A stretch of DNA of 64,000 nucleotides from Natrarchaeobaculum sulfurireducens (GTDB taxonomy: Archaea > Halobacteriota > Halobacteria > Halobacteriales > Natrialbaceae), in assembly GCF_003430825.1 (NCBI RefSeq), contig NZ_CP024047.1:248001-312000 (forward strand), read 5' to 3'. The notes under the pieces are model-generated. The model saw only the letters and a program-made list of their open reading frames with translations. It searched no databases and was not told the DNA's origin. This document shows, one piece after another, positions 30,550 to 40,000 of the stretch (position 1 is its first letter; every line of letters begins with the position of its first letter). The translations under genes were made by a program, and so were the position numbers.

Positions 30550-31740
30550 TCAGAGGAACAGCCAGGCGAAGGCAGTGTAGCCGGTGAAGGCAACGAGGAT
30601 CGAGCCGGCGAGCGAGAGCGTCCACGCGAGCACCGTATACGCCATCTTGCTCGCACTGACGCCGCCGCCGGCACCGGAGGCGGCGTAGCCGCTACCGATG
30701 ATCGAGCTGACGATGATCTCGTTGAACGAGACGGGGATGCCAAAGAGAACGGCGGCCTGGGCGATGGCGAACGAGGGAATGAGCGCGGCGATCGACCGCC
30801 GAGGGCCGAGCGAGGAGTAGTCCTGTGAGATCGCCTTGATCATCCGCGGGGCCCCGGTCCACGATCCGATGAGTAAGCCGACGCCGCCGCCGAGCAATAA
30901 CGCGATCAATGGGAGGCCGACGTCGTCGGACAGCGGGATCAACGGCCCGATCGCCAGCCCAACCTGGCTCCCACCAGCGGAGAACGCGACGAGTCCCCCC
31001 ATCACCAGGAGGAACCGCCGCTGTGCTCGTTCTGGATCGTTCCGAACGGCCAGTGCGGTCGGCACCGTCCAGAGCAGTATCATCCCGAGGGTGCCGAGGA
31101 CGATCCCCACCGCTCGAGACACCGGAAGGACGCCGCCCGCCGTTTCGGCAAGCGAAGCGCCGCCGTCGGGTGGCCCGAGGACGGCGAACTCGATGTTCGC
31201 GACGAGCAGGCCGACGATGCCTGCCAGCCCGATCATCACGTATCGTTCGGGAACCGGTTCGTCCCGCAGTGCACGGGCGATGACGTACGCGAAGAAGACG
31301 CCGACGAACGGCGTCAGAATCCACATCGCCGCGATCTCGGTGTAGGTTCCCCAGGCGGGGTCACCGCCCATCGCGAGTCCGGCACCGATGACGGCTCCCG
31401 TCGCCGTGAACGCCGTCGCTATCGGATACCCCGAGAAGACGCCGATCGCGACCAGTACAGCGGCGATGATGAGCGCGATCGTCGCTGCTGACGGCGAGAG
31501 TGTTACCCCGTCGATCAGGTCCCCGCCCATCGTCTCGGAGACGTTCGCCCCCTGGAGGACCGCCCCCGCAAAGCCGAGGATACCGACGAAAAAGCCGGCT
31601 CGCATCACCGAAATCGCGTTCGCGCCAACGGCAGGGGCAAACGGCGTCGACCCGCTCGAGCCGGCGCCGATCGCCCAGGCCATGAAGAGACTGGCAACTG
31701 CGGCGACCAGAAACGTCACGAGCGTCGCGATCTCGACCAT
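30550..31740 (-). CDS. PiT-family phosphate transporter
   Basis: 396 aa with about ten hydrophobic helices. PiT family signatures occur twice, in degenerate form: near the N-terminus GSSGSTPFAPAVGANAISVMRAGFFVG in pieces with GAVLQGANVSETM, and in the second half FGIPVSFNEIIVSSIIGSGYA in pieces with MIKAISQDYSSLGPRRS. The core idea (GAN ... GxxxGxxVxxT) is recognisable, but several canonical residues differ from bacterial PitA, so the ion coupled to phosphate may also differ. Its upstream region is shared with the amino-acid ABC importer and contains two similar palindromes. A membrane protein of unknown function follows 62 bp downstream. Confidence 0.85.
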   Translation of the reverse strand: MVEIATLVTFLVAAVASLFMAWAIGAGSSGSTPFAPAVGANAISVMRAGFFVGILGFAGAVLQGANVSETMGGDLIDGVTLSPSAATIALIIAAVLVAIGVFSGYPIATAFTATGAVIGAGLAMGGDPAWGTYTEIAAMWILTPFVGVFFAYVIARALRDEPVPERYVMIGLAGIVGLLVANIEFAVLGPPDGGASLAETAGGVLPVSRAVGIVLGTLGMILLWTVPTALAVRNDPERAQRRFLLVMGGLVAFSAGGSQVGLAIGPLIPLSDDVGLPLIALLLGGGVGLLIGSWTGAPRMIKAISQDYSSLGPRRSIAALIPSFAIAQAAVLFGIPVSFNEIIVSSIIGSGYAASGAGGGVSASKMAYTVLAWTLSLAGSILVAFTGYTAFAWLFL

Positions 31741-31835
31741 CTATGCGGCCGTACCAGCGGCCCATACAAGTGTGTGCCGACCTGGATCGACGACTTCGAG
31801 ACTGTGTGGGTCGTCGACGGTCTCGAGGGAGGTGA

Positions 31836-31907
31836 TACTGCCGGACAGTGTGAGAAGTCGCCACTCCCGTCCGGCGAATGCGCTCCAGTGACTACTGTCT
31901 GACAGTA
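31836..31907. promoter_or_regulatory. Two similar 15-bp palindromes between PiT and ABC importer genes
   Basis: TACTGCCGGACAGTG (31836-31850) and TACTGTCTGACAGTA (31893-31907), 57 bp apart and identical in 12 of 15 positions. The second is a perfect 7-bp inverted repeat with a 1-bp centre. Both sit upstream of the minus-strand PiT gene (start 31740) and upstream of the plus-strand ABC operon (start 32046). The shared consensus TACTGYC-K-GACAGTR suggests binding of one dimeric regulator. The rest of the 305-bp interval 31741-32045 shows no gene. Confidence 0.55.
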
Positions 31908-32045
31908 TGGGTCGAGGGTACCACCCTGATGGGCGCGCCGTGCGCTACCGTTTGACGTTTTGCCGTTTTGGTACTCAATCCGTTCGAAACATTCGTCTCG
32001 AATCTTAACACCTAAACCATCGCCAGGGTACTACCACGTAGAGCA

Positions 32046-32891
32046 ATGGTGGATCAGTCACGACAGTTCGACAGGCGGAAGTACCTGCAACTATCCGGTG
32101 CGGTGGGACTCGCTGGCGTCGGCCTCGCTGGCTGCCTCGAGGATGCCAACGGCGACGACGACGCCGGGACGGACGACGACGACGCTGACGACGATGCTGA
32201 TGACGATAGCCAGGAGATCGTCGCCGGAACGGCCCCCGGATTCGAGCCGTTCGAGATGGTCATCGACGGCGAACTCGTCGGCTTCGACATCGATCTGCTC
32301 GAGGCCGTCGTCGAGGAGACCGACTACGAACTCGCTGGCTGGGAAGAACTCGAGTTCGACGGCCTCATTCCAGCCCTCGAGAACGAGAACATCGACGTTA
32401 TCGCGGCCGCGATGACCATCACCGACGAGCGAGAGGAGACGATCTCGTTCAGCGACTCCTACTATAGCGCTGACCAGTCGGTACTCGTCCAGAGCGGCGG
32501 CGACGTCCAGCCCGACGACCTCGAGGACCTCGAAGGCCTGAACGTCGGTGCCCAGTCGGGGACGACCGGCGAGGGGATCGTCCAGGACGAACTGATCGAC
32601 GAGGGCCTGATCGACGAGGGCGACTACGACTCCTACGACAACTACGTCCTCGCCGTCGAGGAACTCGAACGCGGGACGCTCGATGCGATCATCATCGACG
32701 AACCGGTCGCCGAATCGTTCGCTGCCGACCGTGAGGTCGAAATCGCGTTCACCTTCGAGACGGGTGAGGAGTACGGCTTCGGCGTTCGACAGGACGACGA
32801 CGACCTCCAGGCTGCGCTCAGCGAGGGCATCGAGGCCGTCGAAGAGTCGAGTGAGTACGACGAGATCACACAAGAGTGGTTCGACGAGTAA
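32046..32891 (+). CDS. Amino-acid ABC transporter substrate-binding lipoprotein
   Basis: 281 aa. Tat-type leader DRRKYLQLSGAVGLAGVGLAGC, with the lipobox Cys at residue 30, followed by an Asp-rich linker. The SBP_bac_3 domain then has IVAGTAPGFEPFEMVIDGELVGFDIDLLEAVVEE in pieces, the AAAMTITDEREETISFSDSYY ligand-loop region and QSGTTGEGIVQDELI. This is the family of solute-binding proteins for polar amino acids such as glutamine. It starts a four-gene importer: this protein, permease, ATPase, permease. The specific amino acid cannot be read from sequence. Confidence 0.93.
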   Translation: MVDQSRQFDRRKYLQLSGAVGLAGVGLAGCLEDANGDDDAGTDDDDADDDADDDSQEIVAGTAPGFEPFEMVIDGELVGFDIDLLEAVVEETDYELAGWEELEFDGLIPALENENIDVIAAAMTITDEREETISFSDSYYSADQSVLVQSGGDVQPDDLEDLEGLNVGAQSGTTGEGIVQDELIDEGLIDEGDYDSYDNYVLAVEELERGTLDAIIIDEPVAESFAADREVEIAFTFETGEEYGFGVRQDDDDLQAALSEGIEAVEESSEYDEITQEWFDE

Positions 32892-32900
32892 CCTGAGTAC

Positions 32901-33779
32901 ATGCTAGGTGCGCTCGTCGAGCCGTCTGTGGCCGCGCTGGCGGTCTCGCTGTCGGCGTTGCTCGATCCGTCGGTATCGGTTTCGATAGCGGATGCGATCC
33001 AGCCCGCCTTCCTCGAGGGGTTCGTCTCGACGTACCTCGGTGACGACTGGCAGTTCGTCTATCGAAACGCGGACTACTTGCTATGGGGTGCGGGCGTGAC
33101 CGTATTGCTGACGCTTACGAGCATCCTTCTCGGCTTCATCGCCGGCTTTCCAGCGGGAGCGATCGAGGTGTACGGCTCTGGTTACTCGAAGGCGTTCGTC
33201 AGGAAAACCGGCGTCCTGATCCGTGGGACGCCGATCCTGGTGATCATGATATTCACCTATTTCGTGTTACCGATCGAGATCGTCCTCGTGGCTGCCGAAC
33301 TCGGGCTGCGAGCGCTCGAGTTCGTGCTCGGGCCGACGCCGGTCGCCGTCCCGACGGACGTCCCCGAGGCGTTCATCGCGGCGACGATCGCGCTGGGCTT
33401 TCGGAGTGCGGCTTACCAGTCTCAGATCTTCCGTGGCGCACTCCAGAGCGTCGACGACGGGCAGATGGAAGCCGCCCGTTCGATCGGCATGAGCCGACTC
33501 GAGGCGATCCGACACGTGATGGTCCCACAGGCGATGCGTCGGAGCGTCCCTGGCTTTCAAAACGAGTTCACCATCGTCTTGAAAGACACGTCGATCGCGT
33601 TCGCGATCGGCCTCGGCGAGTTGTTAAAGCGCAGCCACGACCTCTTTATTCAGGAGACGACCGCCGTACTGGAGGTAATTATCTTCATCAGCCTGATCTA
33701 CTTCGTGCTGACGTTCGGTACGAATCGGCTGCTCGATTACCTGAGTTACAGATTTGCGATTCCGGGTGAGTCAACGTGA
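32901..33779 (+). CDS. Amino-acid ABC transporter permease
   Basis: 292 aa. HisM/GlnP-type inner-membrane permease with the TM topology YLLWGAGVTVLLTLTSILLGFIAGFPAGA, PILVIMIFTYFVLPIEIVLV and a final VLEVIIFISLIYFVLTFG. The EAA loop reads ARSIGMSRLEAIRHVMVPQAMRRSVPG in pieces, which contacts the ATPase. An insert around residues 125-160 is somewhat larger than in bacterial homologues. It overlaps the ATPase gene by 4 bp, and starts 9 bp after the substrate-binding protein, so one operon. Together with the second permease it should form the heterodimeric channel. Confidence 0.93.
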   Translation: MLGALVEPSVAALAVSLSALLDPSVSVSIADAIQPAFLEGFVSTYLGDDWQFVYRNADYLLWGAGVTVLLTLTSILLGFIAGFPAGAIEVYGSGYSKAFVRKTGVLIRGTPILVIMIFTYFVLPIEIVLVAAELGLRALEFVLGPTPVAVPTDVPEAFIAATIALGFRSAAYQSQIFRGALQSVDDGQMEAARSIGMSRLEAIRHVMVPQAMRRSVPGFQNEFTIVLKDTSIAFAIGLGELLKRSHDLFIQETTAVLEVIIFISLIYFVLTFGTNRLLDYLSYRFAIPGEST

Positions 33780-34558
33780 CCGATACCGAGACGACTACCG
33801 AGTCGACCGACGTGAAGCATCGTTCCCAGTCGCTGTTGCGGATCGAGGACGTCTATAAGTCCTACGGCGACGAGCGCGTCCTCCGTGGCGTCTCCCTCGA
33901 GATCGACCGCGGTGACGTCGAGGTGCTCGTCGGCCCGTCCGGCTCGGGCAAATCGACCCTACTTCGGTGTCTCAACCGACTGACCGAGGTCAACGATGGC
34001 CAGATCTATCTCGGTGACCTCGAGGTGACCGGCGAGACGAACGCCGACGAGATCCGCCAGCAGATCGGCATGGTGTTCCAGGACATCAACCTGTTTGCCC
34101 ACCTCACGGCGCGCAAGAACATCATGCTCGGCCTCCAGAAGGTCCGCGGGATGGACAAAGAGGACGCGCGCGACCGCGCGGACGCCGAACTCGCACGGGT
34201 CGGGCTGGCCGATCAGGCGGAGTCGTATCCGGCCCAACTCTCCGGCGGACAGAAACAGCGCGTCGGTATCGCCCGCGCGCTCGCGATGGACCCCGAAGTG
34301 ATGCTGTTCGACGAGCCGACGAGCGCACTCGATCCCGAACTCAGTAACGAGGTGCTTGCAGTCATGCGCGAACTCGTCGCCGAGGGAATGACGATGGTCG
34401 TCGTTACCCACGAGATGCGCTTCGCTCGCGGAGCCGCCTCGAGTATTTCCTTCCTCGAAAACGGCGAGATCGTCGAACGCGGCTCGCCCGATCGAATGTT
34501 CGACGACCCGACCCACGAGCGAACGAAACGCTTCTTCGAGAGCATCAGCCATGAGTGA
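33776..34558 (+). CDS. Amino-acid ABC transporter ATP-binding protein
   Basis: 260 aa, GlnQ-like. Walker A GPSGSGKST, signature LSGGQKQRVGIARAL, Walker B VMLFDEPTSALDP and the switch His in MVVVTHEMRFA. An N-terminal extension of about 22 residues (MTDTETTTESTDVKHRSQS) precedes the usual start IEDVYKSYG. It powers the importer by ATP hydrolysis at the cytoplasmic face. It overlaps the first permease gene by 4 bp, and the second permease gene starts 52 bp downstream. Confidence 0.95.
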   Translation: MTDTETTTESTDVKHRSQSLLRIEDVYKSYGDERVLRGVSLEIDRGDVEVLVGPSGSGKSTLLRCLNRLTEVNDGQIYLGDLEVTGETNADEIRQQIGMVFQDINLFAHLTARKNIMLGLQKVRGMDKEDARDRADAELARVGLADQAESYPAQLSGGQKQRVGIARALAMDPEVMLFDEPTSALDPELSNEVLAVMRELVAEGMTMVVVTHEMRFARGAASSISFLENGEIVERGSPDRMFDDPTHERTKRFFESISHE

Positions 34559-34610
34559 CGCCCGTCCCTGCGAGGGGTCCAGTTTCCGTCGCGGAGGTGT
34601 CCGTGCGTAA

Positions 34611-35609
34611 ATGAGCGTCTCGAAAGGGCTCGGTCTCGAGCGACTGCGCGCCTCGAGCATCAGCGGCGAGCGACAGGTCTTGTTCGCAGCCCTCGCCGTC
34701 TTTTGGGCCTGGCTGCTCGTTCGCTGGGTGTACGACTTTACGCTCGGTCGGTGGGGCGTCGGTCCCGGTGCAGGCGAGAACTTCATCTCACCCGCGCCGG
34801 TCGAGGCCGTCGCCGCGACGCTCGAGGGCTCGGTCGTCGCCCTCGGCCCCGTTCGGCTGCCGGTCGACTGGCTCGCCGCACTCGTCGATGGCGTCGCCCT
34901 CGCGATCGACATCGGCCCTGCGTTAGCGACCGGTGCGTGGTATACGGTCGTCATCACGTCGGTTGCGATCGTTCTCGGCTTCTTCATCGCCGTTCCGATG
35001 GCGGTGCTACGCGTCTATGGCGGGCCGTTCCGCTGGGTTTCACTGGCGTATACGGAACTGATCCGGGGGACGCCGCTTCTCGCGCAGCTGTTCGTCCTCT
35101 ACTATACCCCGTATTTAGCGATCTGGCTCAACGACATGGAAACCGTCGGACAGGGGTTCGTTCCCGATTACGCCTTCTGGATCGCCATCATCGGCTTTAC
35201 GATCAACGGCTCGGCGTATCAGGCCGAGTACATCCGCGGCGCACTCGAGAGCGTCGACGAGGGCCAACTCACGGCGGCCCGCGCACTCGGCCTCTCGAAA
35301 CTCGAGGGCATCCGACACGTCGTGTTGCCCCAGACGCTGCGGTATGCCATCCCGGCGTGGACGAACGAACTCGTCTACCTGATCAAGTACTCCTCGCTGG
35401 CGGGCTTTATCACCGTCCCGGAGCTGTACTACCGTGCGAGTCGAATCGCCTCCTCGACGTTCGAGTACACCCCGATCTTCACGCTGCTCGCGCTGGTGTA
35501 CATCGGCATCGTCCTGTCGGCGACCGAACTCATGAGCGACGTCGAACGGCGCGTCTCCGTTCCCGGCATTGGCGGCGCTGACGGTCGCCAGCAAGGCGGG
35601 ACAGAGTAG
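34611..35609 (+). CDS. Amino-acid ABC transporter permease (second subunit)
   Basis: 332 aa. A longer N-terminus than the first permease with an extra helix (VLFAALAVFWAWLLVRWVYDF), followed by a HisM-like membrane domain: GAWYTVVITSVAIVLGFFIAVPMAVL, IRGTPLLAQLFVLYYTPY and the EAA loop ARALGLSKLEGIRHVVLPQTLRYAIPA in pieces. The periplasmic-side loop (about residues 60-110) is Gly/Ala-rich. It completes the importer with the first permease and GlnQ-like ATPase. It is convergent with the DUF5828 gene (19 bp apart). Confidence 0.93.
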   Translation: MSVSKGLGLERLRASSISGERQVLFAALAVFWAWLLVRWVYDFTLGRWGVGPGAGENFISPAPVEAVAATLEGSVVALGPVRLPVDWLAALVDGVALAIDIGPALATGAWYTVVITSVAIVLGFFIAVPMAVLRVYGGPFRWVSLAYTELIRGTPLLAQLFVLYYTPYLAIWLNDMETVGQGFVPDYAFWIAIIGFTINGSAYQAEYIRGALESVDEGQLTAARALGLSKLEGIRHVVLPQTLRYAIPAWTNELVYLIKYSSLAGFITVPELYYRASRIASSTFEYTPIFTLLALVYIGIVLSATELMSDVERRVSVPGIGGADGRQQGGTE

Positions 35610-35628
35610 CGTCGACTCGAGGCGACGC

Positions 35629-36351
35629 TCAGTTCGTCGTCGACTTCGACGTGTTGTCGGGCTCCGGCGGCGGTTCGACACCCTCGATCGCCTCGGCCGC
35701 ATCGGTGTCTTTCTCGACCTCGACGTGCCAGCGGTCGACCTCGTCTTCGTACTCCGCGAGCAATGCCGAGATGTCGTCTTTCAACACGTCGTCGTTGACG
35801 TTGACCTCGAAGACGAACCCCTCGCCGTTGTCCACGCCGCGGGTCGACTGCTGGATGTTCGCGCTGACGAGTTCGTTGTCGAAGTAGTACGGTGCGAGCT
35901 GGGTCATCACGTTCTGGTAGACGGTGTCCTCGACGCGTCGCAACGCTTTTCGACCCGCCGAGTCGGCGGCCCGCGCGACGTAGTCGATCGACTCTTTCCA
36001 GTTGTCGACGGCCGCCCCGGTGTCGTCTTCCTCGAGTTGTTCGTAGGACTCCGAGAGCTTCTCGCCGGCGGTCTTGATGTCTTCGTCGGGCCGTTTACCC
36101 GCCTTCTCACCTTTGCCTTCCTCGACGTGGGCCTGCTCTGCGGTCTTCTCGTTGACGTCTCTCTCGAGAGTTTCGTGGGCTTTCGGTCGCCACTCGTCCC
36201 ATTCATCGAACGCGCGGGCGAACCTGGCGTCGTGATCGCCGTCGGGGTCGTGAACGCCGGCGTCGCGGAGCGCGTGCGTGATACGTTCGCCGTGTTCGAC
36301 GACGTCGCCCCAGTCGCCGCGAACCTTGAACCCCGAGATACTCTCTTCCAT
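35629..36351 (-). CDS. DUF5828 protein
   Basis: 240 aa, highly charged and predicted largely helical: VVEHGERITHALRDAGVHDPDGDHDARFARAFDEWDEW in pieces, ERDVNEKTAEQAHVEEGKGEKAGKRPDEDI in pieces, then a mixed C-terminal domain FVFEVNVNDDVLKDDISALLAEYEDEVDRWHVEVEKD in pieces and a disordered acidic tail. This is a Halobacteria-only family (DUF5828) with no known function. It is soluble and has no signal peptide. A TATA-like element (TTTATAGC, minus strand, 36381-36388) precedes its start. Standalone, convergent with the ABC importer operon. Confidence 0.85.
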   Translation of the reverse strand: MEESISGFKVRGDWGDVVEHGERITHALRDAGVHDPDGDHDARFARAFDEWDEWRPKAHETLERDVNEKTAEQAHVEEGKGEKAGKRPDEDIKTAGEKLSESYEQLEEDDTGAAVDNWKESIDYVARAADSAGRKALRRVEDTVYQNVMTQLAPYYFDNELVSANIQQSTRGVDNGEGFVFEVNVNDDVLKDDISALLAEYEDEVDRWHVEVEKDTDAAEAIEGVEPPPEPDNTSKSTTN

Positions 36352-36657
36352 TCGACTGGCGCGGTGGTAAGGCGTCGACCGCTATAAACTTCGTTGCTCC
36401 GACGAAAAGCGCCGCCCTCCCAGATCTTAGCCGATCGATCCCGTCGGTCGCTCACCTGTTCTCACAGGCCGTGCTCGCTCGACGCGCCACTGCCCTGGCT
36501 CAGAAGCGACTCACAGCTGTGTTGAATCGGTCGCCGATGCTCGAATCCGTCGCGAATCGGGGCTCCCATGAGCCGTGTCCCACTCGCCGACCGAGAGAGT
36601 AACACGCACTCGACGCGGACCGATACCATCAACTGCACAGCCCGTGGCGGTTATCGT
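36352..36657. other. 306-bp intergenic region between DUF5828 and upp
   Basis: It holds the putative promoter of the DUF5828 gene: a TATA-like TTTATAGC (minus strand) about 30-37 bp before the 36351 start. Nothing resembling a tRNA or a coding frame with halophilic composition was seen. No strong TATA box is visible immediately before the upp start at 36658. Confidence 0.45.
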
Positions 36658-37335
36658 ATGCCGATCGAAGACCGGGATAACGCCTATCTCGTTACCCACG
36701 CACTGGCCAAGGACACCCTCTCGCGGCTGCGAGACGTCGAGACGGAACAGGTAAGCTTCCGCAAAGGACTCGTCAAGCTCGGGCGCATCTGTGGCTACGA
36801 GATCATCGACGGCCGCATGGAGACTGAGTACGTCGAAATCGACACCCCGCTCGAGGAGACTATGGGCGAGCGCGTGAAGGGACTCGACGACGTCGTCATC
36901 ATCAACGTCCTGCGCGCGGCGACGCCGTTCGTCGAGGGGCTGTTGAAAGCGTTCCCGCGGGCCCGACAGGGCGTCATCAGCGCGAGCCGCGACGAGGAAG
37001 CTGGCCGCGACGAAGACGGTTCGTTCCCCATCACCGTCGACTACGTGAAACTGCCCGAGATCACCGAAGACGACACCGTCATCGTCGCCGACCCGATGCT
37101 CGCGACGGGCTCGACGATGGGGACGGTTCTCGAGCACGTCATCGAAAACTCCCCCGAACCCGAACACCTGATCGTCCTCTCGGCGGTCTCAGCGCCTGAA
37201 GGGTTGCTTCGCGTCAGCGAGGAGGTTCCCGAGGCCGACCTGCTGACGGTCTCGATCGACGACCGACTCGACGACGACGGCTTCATCGTCCCCGGACTGG
37301 GCGACGCCGGCGACCGCGCGTTCCGAACGACCTGA
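36658..37335 (+). CDS. upp: Uracil phosphoribosyltransferase
   Basis: 225 aa from ATG 36658. It converts uracil and PRPP to UMP in pyrimidine salvage. The PRPP loop DPMLATGST is at residues 145-153, and the uracil-recognition Pro-Gly-rich C-terminus ([16 protein letters not shown]) and SRDEEAG are present. The N-terminal [15 protein letters not shown] is also family-typical. An in-frame ATG 30 codons upstream would add basic residues, so was not chosen. It is monocistronic, convergent with an S9 peptidase. Confidence 0.95.
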   Translation: MPIEDRDNAYLVTHALAKDTLSRLRDVETEQVSFRKGLVKLGRICGYEIIDGRMETEYVEIDTPLEETMGERVKGLDDVVIINVLRAATPFVEGLLKAFPRARQGVISASRDEEAGRDEDGSFPITVDYVKLPEITEDDTVIVADPMLATGSTMGTVLEHVIENSPEPEHLIVLSAVSAPEGLLRVSEEVPEADLLTVSIDDRLDDDGFIVPGLGDAGDRAFRTT

Positions 37336-37423
37336 TCCGACTCCCTTCTCGGCGACGGGCATCGGCGCTCGAACGGACACAGACGGACTCCCACAGCCAA
37401 GGCAACCCGCAGCGACGTGTCGA

Positions 37424-39520
37424 TCACTCCTCGTTCTCACTCGGCGCGCTCGAGAGTCCCGCGTTCTGCTCGCGCTCGAGGGCTGGCAGCGCGTCGTGGT
37501 ACGCGGAGTAGCCGTCGAACCAGCGGACGATGCGCTCGAGTCGGTCGACGACGTGGGCGGGTTCGCCGGATCGGGAGAGTTCGTGGCCCTCGCGTGGGTA
37601 GCGGACGAGCCGGGTGTCGACGCCGTGTTTCTGCAGGCCGAGGTAGAACAGTTCGGCGGTGTTCGCGGGCGTCCGGAAGTCCCGATCCGAGTGGAGCACG
37701 AGCGTCGGTGTGTCGACCTCGGGGACGTGGGCGACCGGCGACTGCTCCCAGAGGAACGCGGGTTCTTCCCAGGGCGTCGTGGCGAAATCGCCCTCGAGGA
37801 GGTGGAAGGCGTCGGTCGAGCCGTAGAAGCCGGTGAGGCCGTAGACGCCGCGCTGAGAGACGGCCGCGGTGAAGCGGTCGGTGTGGCCGACGGCCCAGGC
37901 GGTCATGAACCCGCCGAAGCTGCCGCCGGTGACGAACACTTCCGCTTCGTCGACGTACTCGCGTTTGCACACTTTATCGACGCCGGCGAGCACGTCGGTC
38001 AGCGTCACCTCGCCCCAGTCGCGCTCGATTGCCATCGCGTGGTCTTCGCCGTAGCCGGTCGAGCCTCGTGGGTTACACCAGAAGACGACGTAGCCGCGAG
38101 CGGCGAGCGTCTGGAACTCGTGCCACATCGTCCCCGACGTCGTCCACTGGGCGTGGGGACCGCCGTGGATTTCGACGACGAGCGGGTAGCGTTCGTCGGT
38201 GTCGTCGGCGTCGAACGTCGGCGGCGTCAACAGCCAGCCCTGGATCGATTCGCCCTCGCTTTCGAATCTGATCTCTTCGGGCTGGCGCACTGCTCGCTCC
38301 GAGAGGTACCCGTCGTTGATCCGGGTCAGCCGGTGGACCTCGTTGCCTCCGCGGGTCGTGACGAAGACGTCGCCGGGATGGTCCCACTCGCTCTGGACGT
38401 ACGCGACCGCGTTCTCGCCGACCGAAACCTCCTCGACGGTCGCGCCGTCGCCGTAGATCCGCCGTGGCTCCGCGCTCGCGTCGGCCGGGACGGCCCAGCA
38501 CACCTGCGACCCTTCATCAGGCGTCAGGAAATACAGCTCCTCGCCGTCGGGCGTCCACTCGACGCCGACGCCGCGGGCGATGGTCCGATCGAGCGGGTCG
38601 GTCGGCGTCACTTCCGCGTCCGTCTCGGGATCGTAGACGCGAATGTCCGTCTGGCGCATCGATGCCTGCTCCTCGGGGGTGTACTCGAACGCGACCCGGC
38701 CGTCTTCCGTCGCCGCCAGCGAGTTTGGGCCGAGCCAGCCGGTCGTCTCGGTCACTGCTTCGACGTCGCCCGTCTCGAGGTCGTGGGCCAGCACCGCATA
38801 GCGCAGCGAGTGGTCGGGCTCTTCGCCGACCTTGCTTGCATAGTAGACCGTCCCGTCGTCACCCCACGTCGGCGCGATGTGGTCTGCGTCGCCGTCGGTC
38901 AGACGGGTGATCGACCGGTCCGCGGCCTCGGCGTCATCGTCCGAACTCGAGTCACTTCCCTCGGGACCCTCCTCGAGCGCCGCCGCAACGTCCAGCACGT
39001 AGACGTGGCTCCGTCGGCCGTCGAAGTATTCCGTGGCGGCACGGTAGATCGAGCGGTCGATCACGCGCGGATCGGGTGTTTCGAACTCGTAGTCGGGGTC
39101 GACCGCGTAGTCGCGACCGTCCTCGCGGTCCGCGGCAGTGACCGACTGGCTGAAACAGAGCTGCGAGCCGTCGGGGCTCCACTCGAGGCTCCCAACGCCG
39201 CCGACGACCTGAGTTAGTTGGTGAGCCTCGCCACCGTCGGTCGGCAGGAGCCAGACCTGCTCGCGGTCGCCTGCGCCGCGCGTGCTTACGAAGGCCAAGA
39301 GGTCGCCGTCTGGACTCCAACGGGGCTGGCTGTCGACGCCGTCGTTGGCCGTAAACTGCCTTGTCTCGTCGCCGCCGACGGGGACGACGTGGACCGTTGC
39401 GGTGTACGAGTCGTCGTCGGGTCGACGACGGACGAATGCGATGCGGTCGCCCTCGGGTGACAGCTGGGGGTCCTCGGCGTGGACGAGGTCGTGGTAGTCG
39501 CGTGCTTGGATCTCGTTCAT
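37424..39520 (-). CDS. S9-family (prolyl oligopeptidase-like) serine peptidase
   Basis: 698 aa from ATG 39520. The N-terminal two thirds form a beta-propeller made of repeated blades (for example QPRWSPDGDLLAFVSTRG, GSLEWSPDGSQLCFSQ, GVEWTPDGEELYFLTP). The C-terminal alpha/beta-hydrolase domain has the nucleophile Ser in GGSFGGFMTAW, the Asp in LVLHSDRDFRTP, and His in YPREGHELS. This is the acylaminoacyl-peptidase subfamily, which releases N-acylated or short peptides in the cytoplasm; no signal peptide is seen. An earlier in-frame ATG (39535) would add only five residues. It ends 88 bp after upp, on the opposite strand. Confidence 0.93.
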   Translation of the reverse strand: MNEIQARDYHDLVHAEDPQLSPEGDRIAFVRRRPDDDSYTATVHVVPVGGDETRQFTANDGVDSQPRWSPDGDLLAFVSTRGAGDREQVWLLPTDGGEAHQLTQVVGGVGSLEWSPDGSQLCFSQSVTAADREDGRDYAVDPDYEFETPDPRVIDRSIYRAATEYFDGRRSHVYVLDVAAALEEGPEGSDSSSDDDAEAADRSITRLTDGDADHIAPTWGDDGTVYYASKVGEEPDHSLRYAVLAHDLETGDVEAVTETTGWLGPNSLAATEDGRVAFEYTPEEQASMRQTDIRVYDPETDAEVTPTDPLDRTIARGVGVEWTPDGEELYFLTPDEGSQVCWAVPADASAEPRRIYGDGATVEEVSVGENAVAYVQSEWDHPGDVFVTTRGGNEVHRLTRINDGYLSERAVRQPEEIRFESEGESIQGWLLTPPTFDADDTDERYPLVVEIHGGPHAQWTTSGTMWHEFQTLAARGYVVFWCNPRGSTGYGEDHAMAIERDWGEVTLTDVLAGVDKVCKREYVDEAEVFVTGGSFGGFMTAWAVGHTDRFTAAVSQRGVYGLTGFYGSTDAFHLLEGDFATTPWEEPAFLWEQSPVAHVPEVDTPTLVLHSDRDFRTPANTAELFYLGLQKHGVDTRLVRYPREGHELSRSGEPAHVVDRLERIVRWFDGYSAYHDALPALEREQNAGLSSAPSENEE

Positions 39521-39672
39521 ACTCGATAGAAACATCGACTGGGTGAAATGACTTCTGTCGCACTGATCCGGCGTCGCCGCGACGAGGGCACGGCTATCTC
39601 ACCGTCGACAACGGTGGTGGCTGGCTGCCAAACCACATATGCCTGGTACATTTTCTTACAGACAGACGAGCG

Positions 39673-39981
39673 GTGATCGCGTTCTTCCTCCCGCTGAACA
39701 AGGTACTCGTCCCGTTCGCGTTCGTCTTCTCACAGGGTATCCTGCTCCACCGCGACGGCGCGGTTGTCTCCGTTTTCCTGATGGTGCCGGAGATCCCGCT
39801 GTTGATCGCCGAGGGTCTGCTCGCGATGGCCGGTGTTCCCTCGGCGCTGACGATCTTCGCGGTCACCTTCCCGCTGCGGCTGGTCGGCCTGGCGATTCTC
39901 GTCGGGCTCACTTACCAGAACCGCTCACGCACACCGGAACCGACCGGTGAACCCGCTGCTCCCGCGGCCAGCGACGCCTGA
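39673..39981 (+). CDS. Small membrane protein, unknown function
   Basis: 102 aa starting at GTG 39673. Two or three hydrophobic helices: MIAFFLPLNKVLVPFAFVF, then VVSVFLMVPEIPLLIAEGLLAM, then LTIFAVTFPLRLVGLAILVGL, followed by a Pro/Ala-rich C-terminal tail (EPTGEPAAPAASD). I do not know the family; the start is uncertain because no in-frame ATG exists near it. It is convergent with the ion-channel-like gene (19 bp between stops). Confidence 0.6.
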   Translation: MIAFFLPLNKVLVPFAFVFSQGILLHRDGAVVSVFLMVPEIPLLIAEGLLAMAGVPSALTIFAVTFPLRLVGLAILVGLTYQNRSRTPEPTGEPAAPAASDA

Positions 39982-40000
39982 GTGCTCGCACTCCCCGTTC

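Noticed and set aside
37496-39217. Plus-strand open frame of 573 codons opposite the S9 peptidase
   Set aside because: The peptidase has a full propeller and catalytic triad; the antisense frame has none.
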